A program made the position numbers and the translations under genes. A DNA stretch of 64,000 bases from Diphasiastrum complanatum (taxonomy: Eukaryota > Streptophyta > Lycopodiopsida > Lycopodiales > Lycopodiaceae), in contig CM055098.1 in NCBI GenBank assembly GCA_029204225.1, forward strand, positions 18,569,303 to 18,633,302. The letters are read 5' to 3'. Under the pieces are notes generated by a model. The model did not search any database. It was not told the origin of the DNA and saw nothing but the letters and a program-made list of their open reading frames with translations. Shown piece by piece: positions 56,182 to 64,000 of this stretch; position 1 is the first letter of the stretch, and each line of letters starts with the position of its first letter.

Positions 56182-58080
56182 AGTCCACCAATTCCAACTG
56201 TTTCTTCATAGCGGAACGTGCTGCTTGTGCATCTGCTACAGCCTCATCCATTTCGGCTTTGAGGTTATCGATGGTATGCTGCATGTTAAATACCTTCAGT
56301 TGGAGCTGGTTCTGGAAGTGGAGTAGCATCTGCTACTGTTGTTGATTATAATTTTTGAGGTTCTGGATCTACAGCTATTGTTGTTTGTTTTTCTCCTCCA
56401 GCCTTGCTTTTTCTTTCTGAAGGTCCGTCATGGCACCATCGTCGAATTGCCGCATAGTATATTGTCTCCCTAGGGTGCCGAATATATTGTATTGAAGCTC
56501 ATTCACCAACCATACCGCTTTTTGGGTTGCAAGGGGTAACTGCTCCCAAGGACCAATGTCAAGGATGGTGCATGTGTAGTTAGGATACGGCATTGGGTTA
56601 AAGGGTAGAAAATCAGGAGCAGGGTTAGATGGAGATGTATGAAACGCAGGTGGAGGAGATTGGGGGTTGATGGGTGAAAGAAGTGGGAAAATACTACATG
56701 GCGGAGATGCGTGGATTGGATTAGTGGTGACGGTAGTTGATGGAAGTGCGGTGAGTAATTGTAATGCAAAATCATCTACGTTGACTGTGGAGTCAAGTAG
56801 GGTGGAGATTTGTACAGGTGAGGGCTTTTGTGGAATTGGGGAAGTGAAGCCCGTGTTGAGAGTTAGTGAGGGTGTGGAGGTGGCAGTAAATGGTGGGGGT
56901 GGTGGTGGGAGTGTGAGAGCAAGTGACGGAGAGGAGGTTGTCTGTGTGGATGGAACCACGCCCATAGGATTAGAGTCCGAAGTGCTTGCCGCCACTGAGC
57001 TGTCTGCTGCTGCCGCTACTGCTTGCCTGCAATGCTGGGCTTGGTGAAGTAAGGTCACCTATTGTTCTAGGACCTCCTTTGGGACCTAAGAGGGTTTAAG
57101 GCTCCCTCCGGATTCAGCATACTCCGTGTCGATGTCACTAGATAGAATGTCGTGAGGGACATCGGCTTCTGTGCTGATCGCCTTCTCTTTCTGCTTCTTA
57201 GTAGGTGGGGCTGGTGAGACTGGTTCTGCTGTCGATTGAGGAGTGGCTCGCTTTTTTGTGCTTGGATAGAGATCATCCAGCTCCTTGATGGCCGCAGCCG
57301 CCCGAGACCCCAACTGTTTGGTGACCAACATGTGGAGGAGATACCCACATTTGGTAGTTGATTTTCTGGCTTTCAGAGCTCCACATAGCTTCTCTGCTAC
57401 CTTCTTAGCCCACTTGTAATTTTGAGTGGGATCGTCCATGGTGAGAGTCAAAGAAAAAAGGTCGCTCGGTGGTATGCGATCCATCTTGGCGGTATGCACT
57501 TTGACCATGCTGACGAGGATTTCTGAGGCGGCCTGTAGATGGGGATCCGTGATGAGGCGGATGGCGATTCCGTCATTGGTTTGGGCAATGGTTTTGTTGT
57601 CCTCTATCAGAAACTTTGTGAAGTACTTGGCATCATAACTGGTGCCCTTGCCATGGATTGTCTCTTCGAGATTAGGGAAGTGAATGCTCTGGAGATCCCC
57701 AGGAGAGACGTTGATGATGGTATAGCTACCACTCTTGGATGTAATCCGGAAAGTTTGGAATTCATCCGAATAGGTGGAGTAGGCCGCTTGGATGAGGCTC
57801 TCGCTCTGCTGGTCCCGGAAAAGAGTCAGATCAAAGCCAAGGCTCGTGAGGATATCCTTGGCCAGGGTGAGCTGTTCGATGTAATTCTTGATACAGATTA
57901 TAAAAATATCCCCTAAATAAGGACGAGGGGGTTTACGGCGATGCAAACTGAGCGAGGAATCGCGGGAGGCCATGATAGCAGTGATTTTAGATTGCTTTGA
58001 GACTTTTGAAAATTTTGAAAAATTTTGGCATGAACTCGAGGGCAGCAATCTAAAATGAATTCGTGGAGAGAAGGGTGGAG

Positions 58081-58094
58081 GTCTATATATAGAC
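58081..58094 (-). promoter_or_regulatory. Palindromic TATA box before ORF-X
   Basis: GTCTATATATAGAC is a perfect 14-bp palindrome with a strong TATA core. It lies about 110 bp upstream of the likely ORF-X start (57973), so transcription beginning about 30 bp downstream would give a leader of about 80 nt. It could equally work rightwards. Confidence 0.45.
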
Positions 58095-58214
58095 TTTTTT
58101 GGCAGGAATTCGCAACTTTACTCAGAAATCGTCCTCACTGTCCACGATTTGGTAATGATGGGTGTGAATTTCAAGGCAACTTCTTGAGGGTCCGCGAATT
58201 CTGGTAAGTGATTT

Positions 58215-58878
58215 TTTTATGCCAAAAGAAAAAAGACATCTAGTGGAGTCATGTTGGAAGCCAACGATAGGCTTACCTCAAGTAACTATTCATTGTGGAA
58301 AGTGAGGATGGAATCACTTCTTGAGATAAATGATGTTTTGGATATTGTTGTAGGTTTGGAGGAGAGACCACCAACACAACAAGATCAAATGAGGTATGAC
58401 AAGAGGGCCAAAAGGGCTCTAGACCTGATAAAGATGCATGTTACCAATGAGTTTCTCAAGGAAGTTGGTAAGAGTACTTTATCTAAGGATATGTGGGATT
58501 CATTGAAGAAGCTTTATGAATCCAAGTCTACTTCTAGAGTGTTGACTCTAAGAAGGCGAATCCTTTCTTGTTTGCAAAAGAGTGAAGAAAGTTCAAATAC
58601 TTTATTTTGAGAGTGAAAGCTTTGAATGATGAGTTAGCTTGCATTGATGAGAGCATTAAGGAAGGAGAGCTTGTTCAAGTTATTCTTAATGGATTGTTGG
58701 ATGCTCATGCTAACATTGTTCAAAGTCTTGCCATTCAAAAGACTTTGCCAAGTTTGATTGATCTTCAAGAGATCTTAATCAATGAGGAATATAGGCTTCA
58801 AGCAAGATATGGATCTTCATCAACATGTCAAGTTGGAGAGGAGGCTATGTTCATCAAGGAAAAATTCAAGGGCAAAAG
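58215..58878 (+). pseudogene. copia gag (UBN2) fragment
   Basis: MLEANDRLTSSNYSLWKVRM, RAKRALDLIKMHVTNEFL and DMWDSLKKLYESKSTSRV are typical of copia gag. A frameshift at about 58605 is followed by VKALNDELACIDESIKEGEL and INEEYRLQARYG. It is cut at 58879 by the LTR of another element. Confidence 0.75.
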
Positions 58879-59346
58879 TGTTATGTACCATAACGGTATG
58901 CCCTTCAGTGACGGCCTCGCAAGGGGCATGATGCACGACTAGAGTTATCGACATGTCTAGGTGCCACGTGTCACCATCCTAGGTGGTCACATGTCGCCGG
59001 CAGGACCGTGCTTGATGGGACCCACTGTGCTATGTCTATATAGTGGTGGGGTTTCCCTATTTCCATTCACTCAGTCTACCCAGGAGTTGGTGGATGGAGA
59101 GCAAATGCATTAGCCAGGATGTATCTCCAGGCCAGGAGATGTGTGCTAGGGAGAGCCGAGTGTGATGGATGGTGGTATGGGACGCCAGTTATCATAGGAG
59201 GCTTGACCGGACATTACTATGTCGATTGGTCCAGGGCATGGGGGTGGGTCGATTGTGACCTACGGTTGGGCAGTTACGGTGCGTCGTCACTGGTATGGGT
59301 TGTGCGGAACCTTCAAGGCAGTCGATGATCCTAGGGAGTTGTAATA
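58879..59346 (+). mobile_element. 5' LTR of a Ty3-type element (E), inserted in copia gag
   Basis: Starts TGTTATGTACCATAACGG inside the copia gag frame; TATA CTATATAG at 59036-59043; a PBS follows at 59349. About 468 bp. The right end (...TTGTAATAG) is not a clean CA. No 3' LTR in the window. Confidence 0.55.
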
Positions 59347-59348
59347 GT

Positions 59349-59360
59349 TGGTATTAGAGC
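59349..59360 (+). other. PBS of element E
   Basis: TGGTATTAGAGC, one base from the tRNA-Met PBS TGGTATCAGAGC used by many plant Ty3 elements. Confidence 0.65.
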
Positions 59361-60435
59361 AGTCGATTACTTTGATAGGTGCACACGTTCCCTTTTGTGC
59401 CTTTGTGTTTGGTATTCCTTTTATTGGAATGTGGTTGGTTCAATCTTTTGAAAAAGTTGGTTTGGATGTAAGCTTGTTTTTATTAGACAAGCTGTTCTCT
59501 TTAACCTTGTTCTTGGCCCCCCTTTCAAGATTTTTCTTTCAAACAAAAAAAATTTGGAGAGCCAGACGACACACGCCCTATCGCGTCGATCTCCTCGGGA
59601 GGGGAGGGACTCTTCTGTGGCACATCATTTTGTAGGTACAATTGTACTTGCAGATACTTTTTCTTTCGCAAAGGTGGGAGGGGGGGAATAATCGTCACAT
59701 TGTCGTGTCACAGTTCAGAATTTTGGGTGGGGGGGGGGGGGGGGGGGAATAATACCTCTCCCCTCATTAAGCGCGCTTGTTTGGCGCTGTACTAGCGCGT
59801 CAGAGTGGGGAGGGGAGTAATTCCTCTCCCCACAATTGTACCTTTTGTTTTTGGTACTTTTTTTCAAGGGAGGGGAGGGGAGAGGCGTGCCTCCCCATAG
59901 CCCTGACACCTCCCTCTTTGCTTAAATATTGGTGCTATGAAATAAAAGAGTGTCTTAAGTTTTAAAGATTAATGCAGAGGAAGAGAAAATCTTGGAGCTA
60001 AAGAAAATCTTGAAGCCCTGTCCTTTGTGAGCCGTACTTTCTCCTTCCTCCTCCTCTATACCTGCAGATCTCCAAAGGAGTGGAGATAACTGTGGTACGT
60101 TAGGAGTGGGAGAGGGGAGAAAAGGGCCAGAATTGAATTTGCTAATCCTTTGGGGTCCATAGGCCATGTGGCACCTTTGGGTGGCCCCACATAGCTAGAA
60201 AGGCCTAGAAGGGACAAATGGGACCTTTCTTGGGCCCCACTTGTCCTTTTTGCATGAGGGTGGAGAGGAGCTTAGGGGAGGGGGTAAAGGAGGTACGTTC
60301 ACTTCCTTTCCCTCATTCTCCCAAGCTGTTGTAGAGTTCTTTTGCTCTCAAGTTGCTAGTCTCAAGTTGGTTTTTTCTTGAGGCCCCGTTCACTAGTTTT
60401 TCCCTTATTGCGGTTTTAATATCGTAGCTCTTCGT
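59361..60435. other. Leader of element E with G-rich tracts
   Basis: Untranslated region between the PBS and gag: a 19-G run (59729-59747), several GGGGAGGGGAG blocks and a CTCTCCCCAC partner that could pair. No domain in the ORFs here. Confidence 0.45.
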
Positions 60436-60757
60436 GTGCCCTCTAGTTTTTTGCCAGTTTCTCCTCTATCCATGGATACCCCTATGGATGAGACTAGAGC
60501 TCCAAGTCCCGTTGGGACTGATATGGAGAACATGACGCGTGCCATTAATTTGTTACAGCAACAAATTATGGACATGCGTTCAAAGCATGAACGGGCAGAG
60601 GCCGAGATTCGGGCTATGTCCAGTCTCGACAAGCTCTCCTAAACCCGATGTTTACTCCGGAAATTTCTACCGGAGAGAAAAAGGACAGACACCAAGATGT
60701 TGGCCTAGTTATAGACAATGCTTTTACTTAACTAAACATAAATATCTTGAGGGATAG
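60436..60757 (+). pseudogene. Element E gag N-terminus, truncated
   Basis: MDTPMDETRAPSPVGTDMEN (Met at 60472) is followed by a coiled-coil MTRAINLLQQQIMDMRSKHE and, after a frame break, PKPDVYSGNF, which resembles the P-x-x-F-x-G entry of Ty3 gag. Similarity is lost at about 60757. Confidence 0.5.
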
Positions 60758-61950
60758 TTAGTCCTTGTTAGGTATTATTCAAACTACATTGGGCCCTTGT
60801 TGGCCTATTATCCTTATTAGTTACTTTGGAGGGCCTAAAGATTGAACCGCCTTATTAAGGCTAATAGCTCTTTTTGGGCCTACAAAGCTTACAATGGATA
60901 TTATATTGCTTTGAAAAGTACTAATGTACTAGAAGTACATGACACCCTCACACTCATTATTCTGCGTTCAGATTTGTGTCAATATTGCAATGCTTTTCTA
61001 CATTCTGTCTGGCTTTCTAATTACTTAATCTGACTGTCTGCTCTTCACAAATTATTATTAGTCTAGCTATTCACGACTAATATTTAGTCTTGTTTTTTGT
61101 GACTGATTCGTGACTGATTATTAATCTAGCTCTTCGCGAATAATTCGTGACTAGTAATTTGTCTAGCTGCTAACTTTACAGTGTACTGTGGAGGGGCCCA
61201 CTAGGTAAGGCTTGGCCAACAATATTTTAAGTGGCAGGACCCACCTATTTATTTGTCTACAGGAAATACCCACAACAAAGCTCTGCTTAGTCTAGTATAT
61301 AAATTGCTCATACAGAGGTTGTAATCACGATAGATTGTTACAAGTCGTCCAAACTTATTAGAAGAATTACAAATAAACTCAGAGAGAAGAATGAAATCTG
61401 CACACTTGAAAGTTTTTGAAACTTAAATTCGTGCACTAGATCTATCCTTTTATAGTAGTTGGCGTAACCCTAGATGGAAAGCATGTTAACCACCAACACT
61501 CAATATTCACTCCAGGTTTTCTTGGAGTTGTTGTGGGTAACGTTTTGTCTTTTGTTCCGTTATTTTGAGTGGACATCCTTCAAATTTTGTTCGACAATCC
61601 TCTAAATTTGAAAATTGTTGGAATTGTGTGAATTTTAGTGTATTTATGCAAGTTGTTTGAACTTGCGTGTAAAATTGCAGAATGTCAAAAAATATTATAT
61701 ACATGTATTATTTACAATAAATCCTCACTACTATTGATTTTTATCAATGATATAAATCCAACACCTGAGACACCAATGGTATGTCGTTGGAACTATTCGG
61801 TCCGAGACTTCAACAATCTGCTATCGAGTCCATTCGGTCCAAAAACTAGTTGTCTTCATACCTGTCATGGCTTGTGGTTTTGAGTGTAATTTGCATGAAT
61901 GTAAACTTTGTTGGACTCTTGGGGAATGGCTTCTAACTTGTTGGCCGACT
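60758..61950. other. No gene; degenerate repeats and LTR-like stretch
   Basis: 61047-61160 holds several copies of a motif like TTAGTCTAGCT..TTCGCGA/GTGACTGATT. A TATATAAA at 61296-61303, followed by a leader-like stretch, suggests an LTR, but no partner copy was found. Confidence 0.35.
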
Positions 61951-62306
61951 TAGATGGCTTGCTTGGGTGGAGGTTACTTGTTTATCATTGCCTAGTCTAG
62001 CGTGGCATCATGTTGGCTTTCAACACTCGTTACGAAGCTGCGAGTTTGTTAAGTCTGTGAATTGTGAAGGAGTTGAGTGTTAGTACACGACGCTTCCTAC
62101 GCTCTCATCAAGCAGACCGTTCAAGTCAGACAAGTCGTTTGGATGGATGTTACATGTTTGTAATGAGGCTTTGAACTGGTTAAACATGATGTGAGTCGGA
62201 TGACTTGCTTGGAAAGAAGTTACCTATGTTGGGCTACCTAGTTTGGCATGGTGCCAAGTTGATTTTCAATGTTTGTGACAAAGCTTCAAGTTGGTTAAGT
62301 TTGATG
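61951..62306 (+). repeat. Degenerate direct repeats of about 108 bp
   Basis: 61951-62059 and 62199-62306 share the order GACTTGCTTGG / GTTACC / CTAGT..GGCAT / AGTTGATTTTCAA / GTTAAGTTTG, with a shorter related piece (62150-62195) between. About 70% alike by eye. Confidence 0.5.
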
Positions 62307-62930
62307 TACGTTGACATGTTTGCATCACGAGGCAGTGCACTACATATTTAGCTTTTTAAGATGTTTAGAAATGGGCAGAATAAGCTACAGGGTATCCATT
62401 GCGTGTGGATATTGAGGCCAAATGCTTGATTTAAATTTATAACAAAAAAAAAATTCTAATTAGCCAATTATAAATGGAACCTTGCTCCACTGAAAAATGG
62501 CTTCTACCCACCCTCTCAACCCCTCAACAGTTTAACTTGCATGGGGACGTGCTCTCATGGGGATGTGTGGGTGGCTTCCAACTGCCTGGGTCAACCCATA
62601 AAGTTTGAATACCCATTCGTGCTGAATGGGAAAAGGCCCTAAGATTGAACGGCAGATTAAAGGGCCGGCCAAAAAATAACATATTGGGTATTCTAATTGG
62701 AAGCAAGCCCTGTGGAGTATATAATTTTGAAGTTTTACGATGAAGGTAATATAGTCATTGTTTGTGTGTGCCGTTGGGAGCATTTTTGAATTGTGGCCGT
62801 CGGATGAGGGAAATCAGTCCGTTACACATTTCAAATTACAGACACACACTCTCTCTCTAACCCAAAAGGGAGAGAGCTCCGTCTTCGCCCAATTTTCAAA
62901 ATATGCTTGTTGTTCTTCTGTTGTTTTGCG

Positions 62931-62932
62931 AG

Positions 62933-62964
<32 letters not shown>
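62931..62964 (+). repeat. (GA)n microsatellite
   Basis: About 16 GA units, one GC interruption; about 540 bp upstream of the last gene's ATG, possibly in its 5' UTR or promoter. Confidence 0.9.
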
Positions 62965-62966
<2 letters not shown>

Positions 62967-63498
62967 TGTGTTTAGCTCGGATTAGAGAAGATTAGCCTTG
63001 TGGTTTGAGCAGGGGAAATAGGGGCGATTTTGGTTGCTTATTCAAGAAAAATTTCAGATATTGAAGAAGCATTTTTCCTCTTTAACAGAGTGAATGATCC
63101 ACTTTTGCTATCTCTAAAAGGGCAAATGCAGAAGGGGGGGCTGGTGGTTCTTTGTATCTGCGAGAGTGACATGTCGGATCTTTGTACGGAAAGAGATCCT
63201 CTGTAGCAATGCAGCAGTTATTTGTGCAGTTTTCACATCTAGAAACATACTTAGGTCTGTGTATTCACATCAGGGAACCAAGGCGGGATCTCAAAGCTAT
63301 GGTTTTATGGGGTATGAATTCGGTCATGGATTGAGGGAGTTATAATGATTGCAGTGGAGCTTCAGTATGTCCTCAGTCCTTAAGTTCAGGCTAGAAAGAT
63401 CTGTCTAGAACTTAGCAAAAAGCATATCCTCTTCTTCAGAAGAGGAAGAGGAGGTGGAGCAGGAAGAAGAATAAAAAGAAAAGGTAAGACTCAGAGCA

Positions 63499-64000
63499 AT
63501 GCAGACAGGTATGTCACCTCTTCGCTCCATGTCTCGGAATACTCCAAAAAGGGCTGGATTAGTAGGTCAAGAACATATTGATAGCAATGGAGAATCTGCA
63601 ATGGGATCTATGATGTCGTCTTCTCCACCTCGGAGCAGGCCACCACTGTTCCCTATCCAAGAAACCGTCCATAAATCTTTGTTCAACGAGAACCACAGCG
63701 CAGAACCTCCCTGCACTCCCAAAGCAAAGCCTGACCCTTCCACGCCTAGAAGTAAAGGAAAACTACCAGGAAAAGTCACCTCTGGGGTACATGGACAGGC
63801 GCGTTTTGATAATGAAGATACCTCTGGCAGCGGCACCCCTGAGAAAACTGTGGTGTCTTCGACTATTCCAGGAGGTAACCTGAAGAGCAAATTCCTTTGG
63901 TTTCAGCATCAACAGAGGCAAAATTCCTCCACAGTAGCTGATCCTCTTTGCTCGAGCAAAGCAAGACGTCCTCCTTTAAAGCCAGATGCTGTACCACAAG
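63499..64000 (+). CDS. 5' coding part of an unidentified gene, possibly mitotic
   Basis: From ATG 63499 an uninterrupted frame of 167 codons runs off the window (MQTGMSPLRSMSRNTPKRAG at the start). It is low-complexity and Ser/Pro/Lys-rich, with at least six proline-directed sites, four of them S/T-P-x-K/R (SPLR, TPKR, SPPR, TPEK), the minimal consensus of cyclin-dependent kinases. Such tails occur before the motor of plant mitotic kinesins (for example kinesin-12) and in other cell-cycle proteins; no catalytic domain is in view, so no name is given. A donor-like AAG|GTAAGA at 63482 means the ATG could alternatively be intronic, but the length of the open frame argues for coding. Confidence 0.55.
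   Translation, partial: MQTGMSPLRSMSRNTPKRAGLVGQEHIDSNGESAMGSMMSSSPPRSRPPLFPIQETVHKSLFNENHSAEPPCTPKAKPDPSTPRSKGKLPGKVTSGVHGQARFDNEDTSGSGTPEKTVVSSTIPGGNLKSKFLWFQHQQRQNSSTVADPLCSSKARRPPLKPDAVPQ

Larger units (their letters stand above)
51057..58048 (-). pseudogene. Third ORF (ORF-X), copy 2, split by a copia element
   Basis: N-terminal domain 58048-57086, likely starting at Met 57973 (MASRDSSLSLHRRKPPRPYL); contains PSDLFSLTLTMDDPTQNYKW and a basic KKQKEKAIS stretch. A TAG (copy 1 has CAG) is followed by an Ala/Pro/Ser/Thr-rich linker (57058-56560), VWLVNELQYNIFGTLG, and a coiled coil (56430-56182). The copia at 52425-56176 interrupts it between QLELVDFN and DFAPP. It resumes 52419-51772 with another coil and SGGTSSQH, then the C-terminal domain (51657-51057) with HPYYYPVARREPF and RIFWPKLTGVDTGNL, ending just before the polypurine tract. 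A small insertion near 51440 shifts frame. Excluding the copia, it codes for roughly 1000 residues. No pol lies upstream here. Unknown function. Confidence 0.6.

Noticed and set aside
59119-59635. ORFs in the LTR and leader of element E
   Set aside because: Overlap LTR, PBS and leader; no gag motif.
63567-63890. 107-codon minus-strand ORF
   Set aside because: Mirror of the better plus-strand reading at 63499.
1-64000. tRNA or rRNA genes
   Set aside because: I looked for cloverleaf box motifs and conserved rRNA blocks by eye and found none convincing; only tRNA-complementary primer sites.

Overview
This is nuclear DNA from a land plant with a large, repeat-rich genome. Evidence: two intron-containing plant genes with GT-AG junctions, Ty1/copia and Ty3/gypsy LTR retrotransposons with plant-type primer-binding sites (initiator tRNA-Met, tRNA-Asp), nested insertions, and many long GA/TC microsatellites. 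I cannot name the species. A DUF7869-like relic and Tat-like Ty3 elements would fit a non-flowering lineage such as a fern, but that is a weak inference.

Host genes. (1) A GDSL esterase/lipase on + (5191-6991): five exons, 367 aa, all SGNH blocks present. (2) A gamma-glutamyl hydrolase on - (39427-48199): ten exons, up to 388 aa, every junction in phase, catalytic Cys and His present; introns total about 7.6 kb and hold several microsatellites and a Ty3 reverse-transcriptase relic. (3) The 5' coding part of an unidentified gene at the right edge (63499 onward, +), rich in proline-directed phosphorylation motifs.

Layout. 1-3 kb: a Ty3 gag fragment and a broken DUF7869-like gene. 3-7 kb: GDSL gene and its upstream region. 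7.3-9.6 kb: a retrotransposon ORF relic and an LTR with a tRNA-Asp-type PBS. 10.3-14.8 kb (-): Ty3 element 'A' (RNase H remnant, integrase, third ORF, partial LTR). 14.8-16.05 kb (+) and 21.9-23.1 kb (-): a 1.2-kb inverted pair carrying the third ORF of family 'B'. 16.8-19.4 kb (+): long B-type LTR with TATA box. 19.7-21.5 kb (-): deleted copia. 21.9-28.9 kb (-): Ty3 element B (ORF0, gag, protease/partial RT, integrase, extra RNase H, coiled-coil ORF). 30.1-34.1 kb (+): Ty3 element C, broken by a B-type LTR that itself holds a copia fragment (34.3-35.6 kb). 37.4-38.15 kb: solo copia LTR inside a GA microsatellite. 39.4-48.2 kb: GGH, with tandem repeats directly upstream. 49.2-58.1 kb: two relatives of element A's third ORF; the second is split by a copia element with both LTRs and a 5-bp target duplication but no integrase core. 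58.2-60.8 kb (+): copia gag interrupted by the 5' end of another Ty3 element. 61-63.4 kb: degenerate repeats.

Best candidate for something undescribed: the Ty3 families carry a large extra ORF in the env-like position (after integrase, running up to the polypurine tract). It is not a recognisable envelope protein. Families A and B have a coiled-coil followed by a C-terminal domain, and that domain can be aligned among families A, B and D, with identical spacing of key residues.
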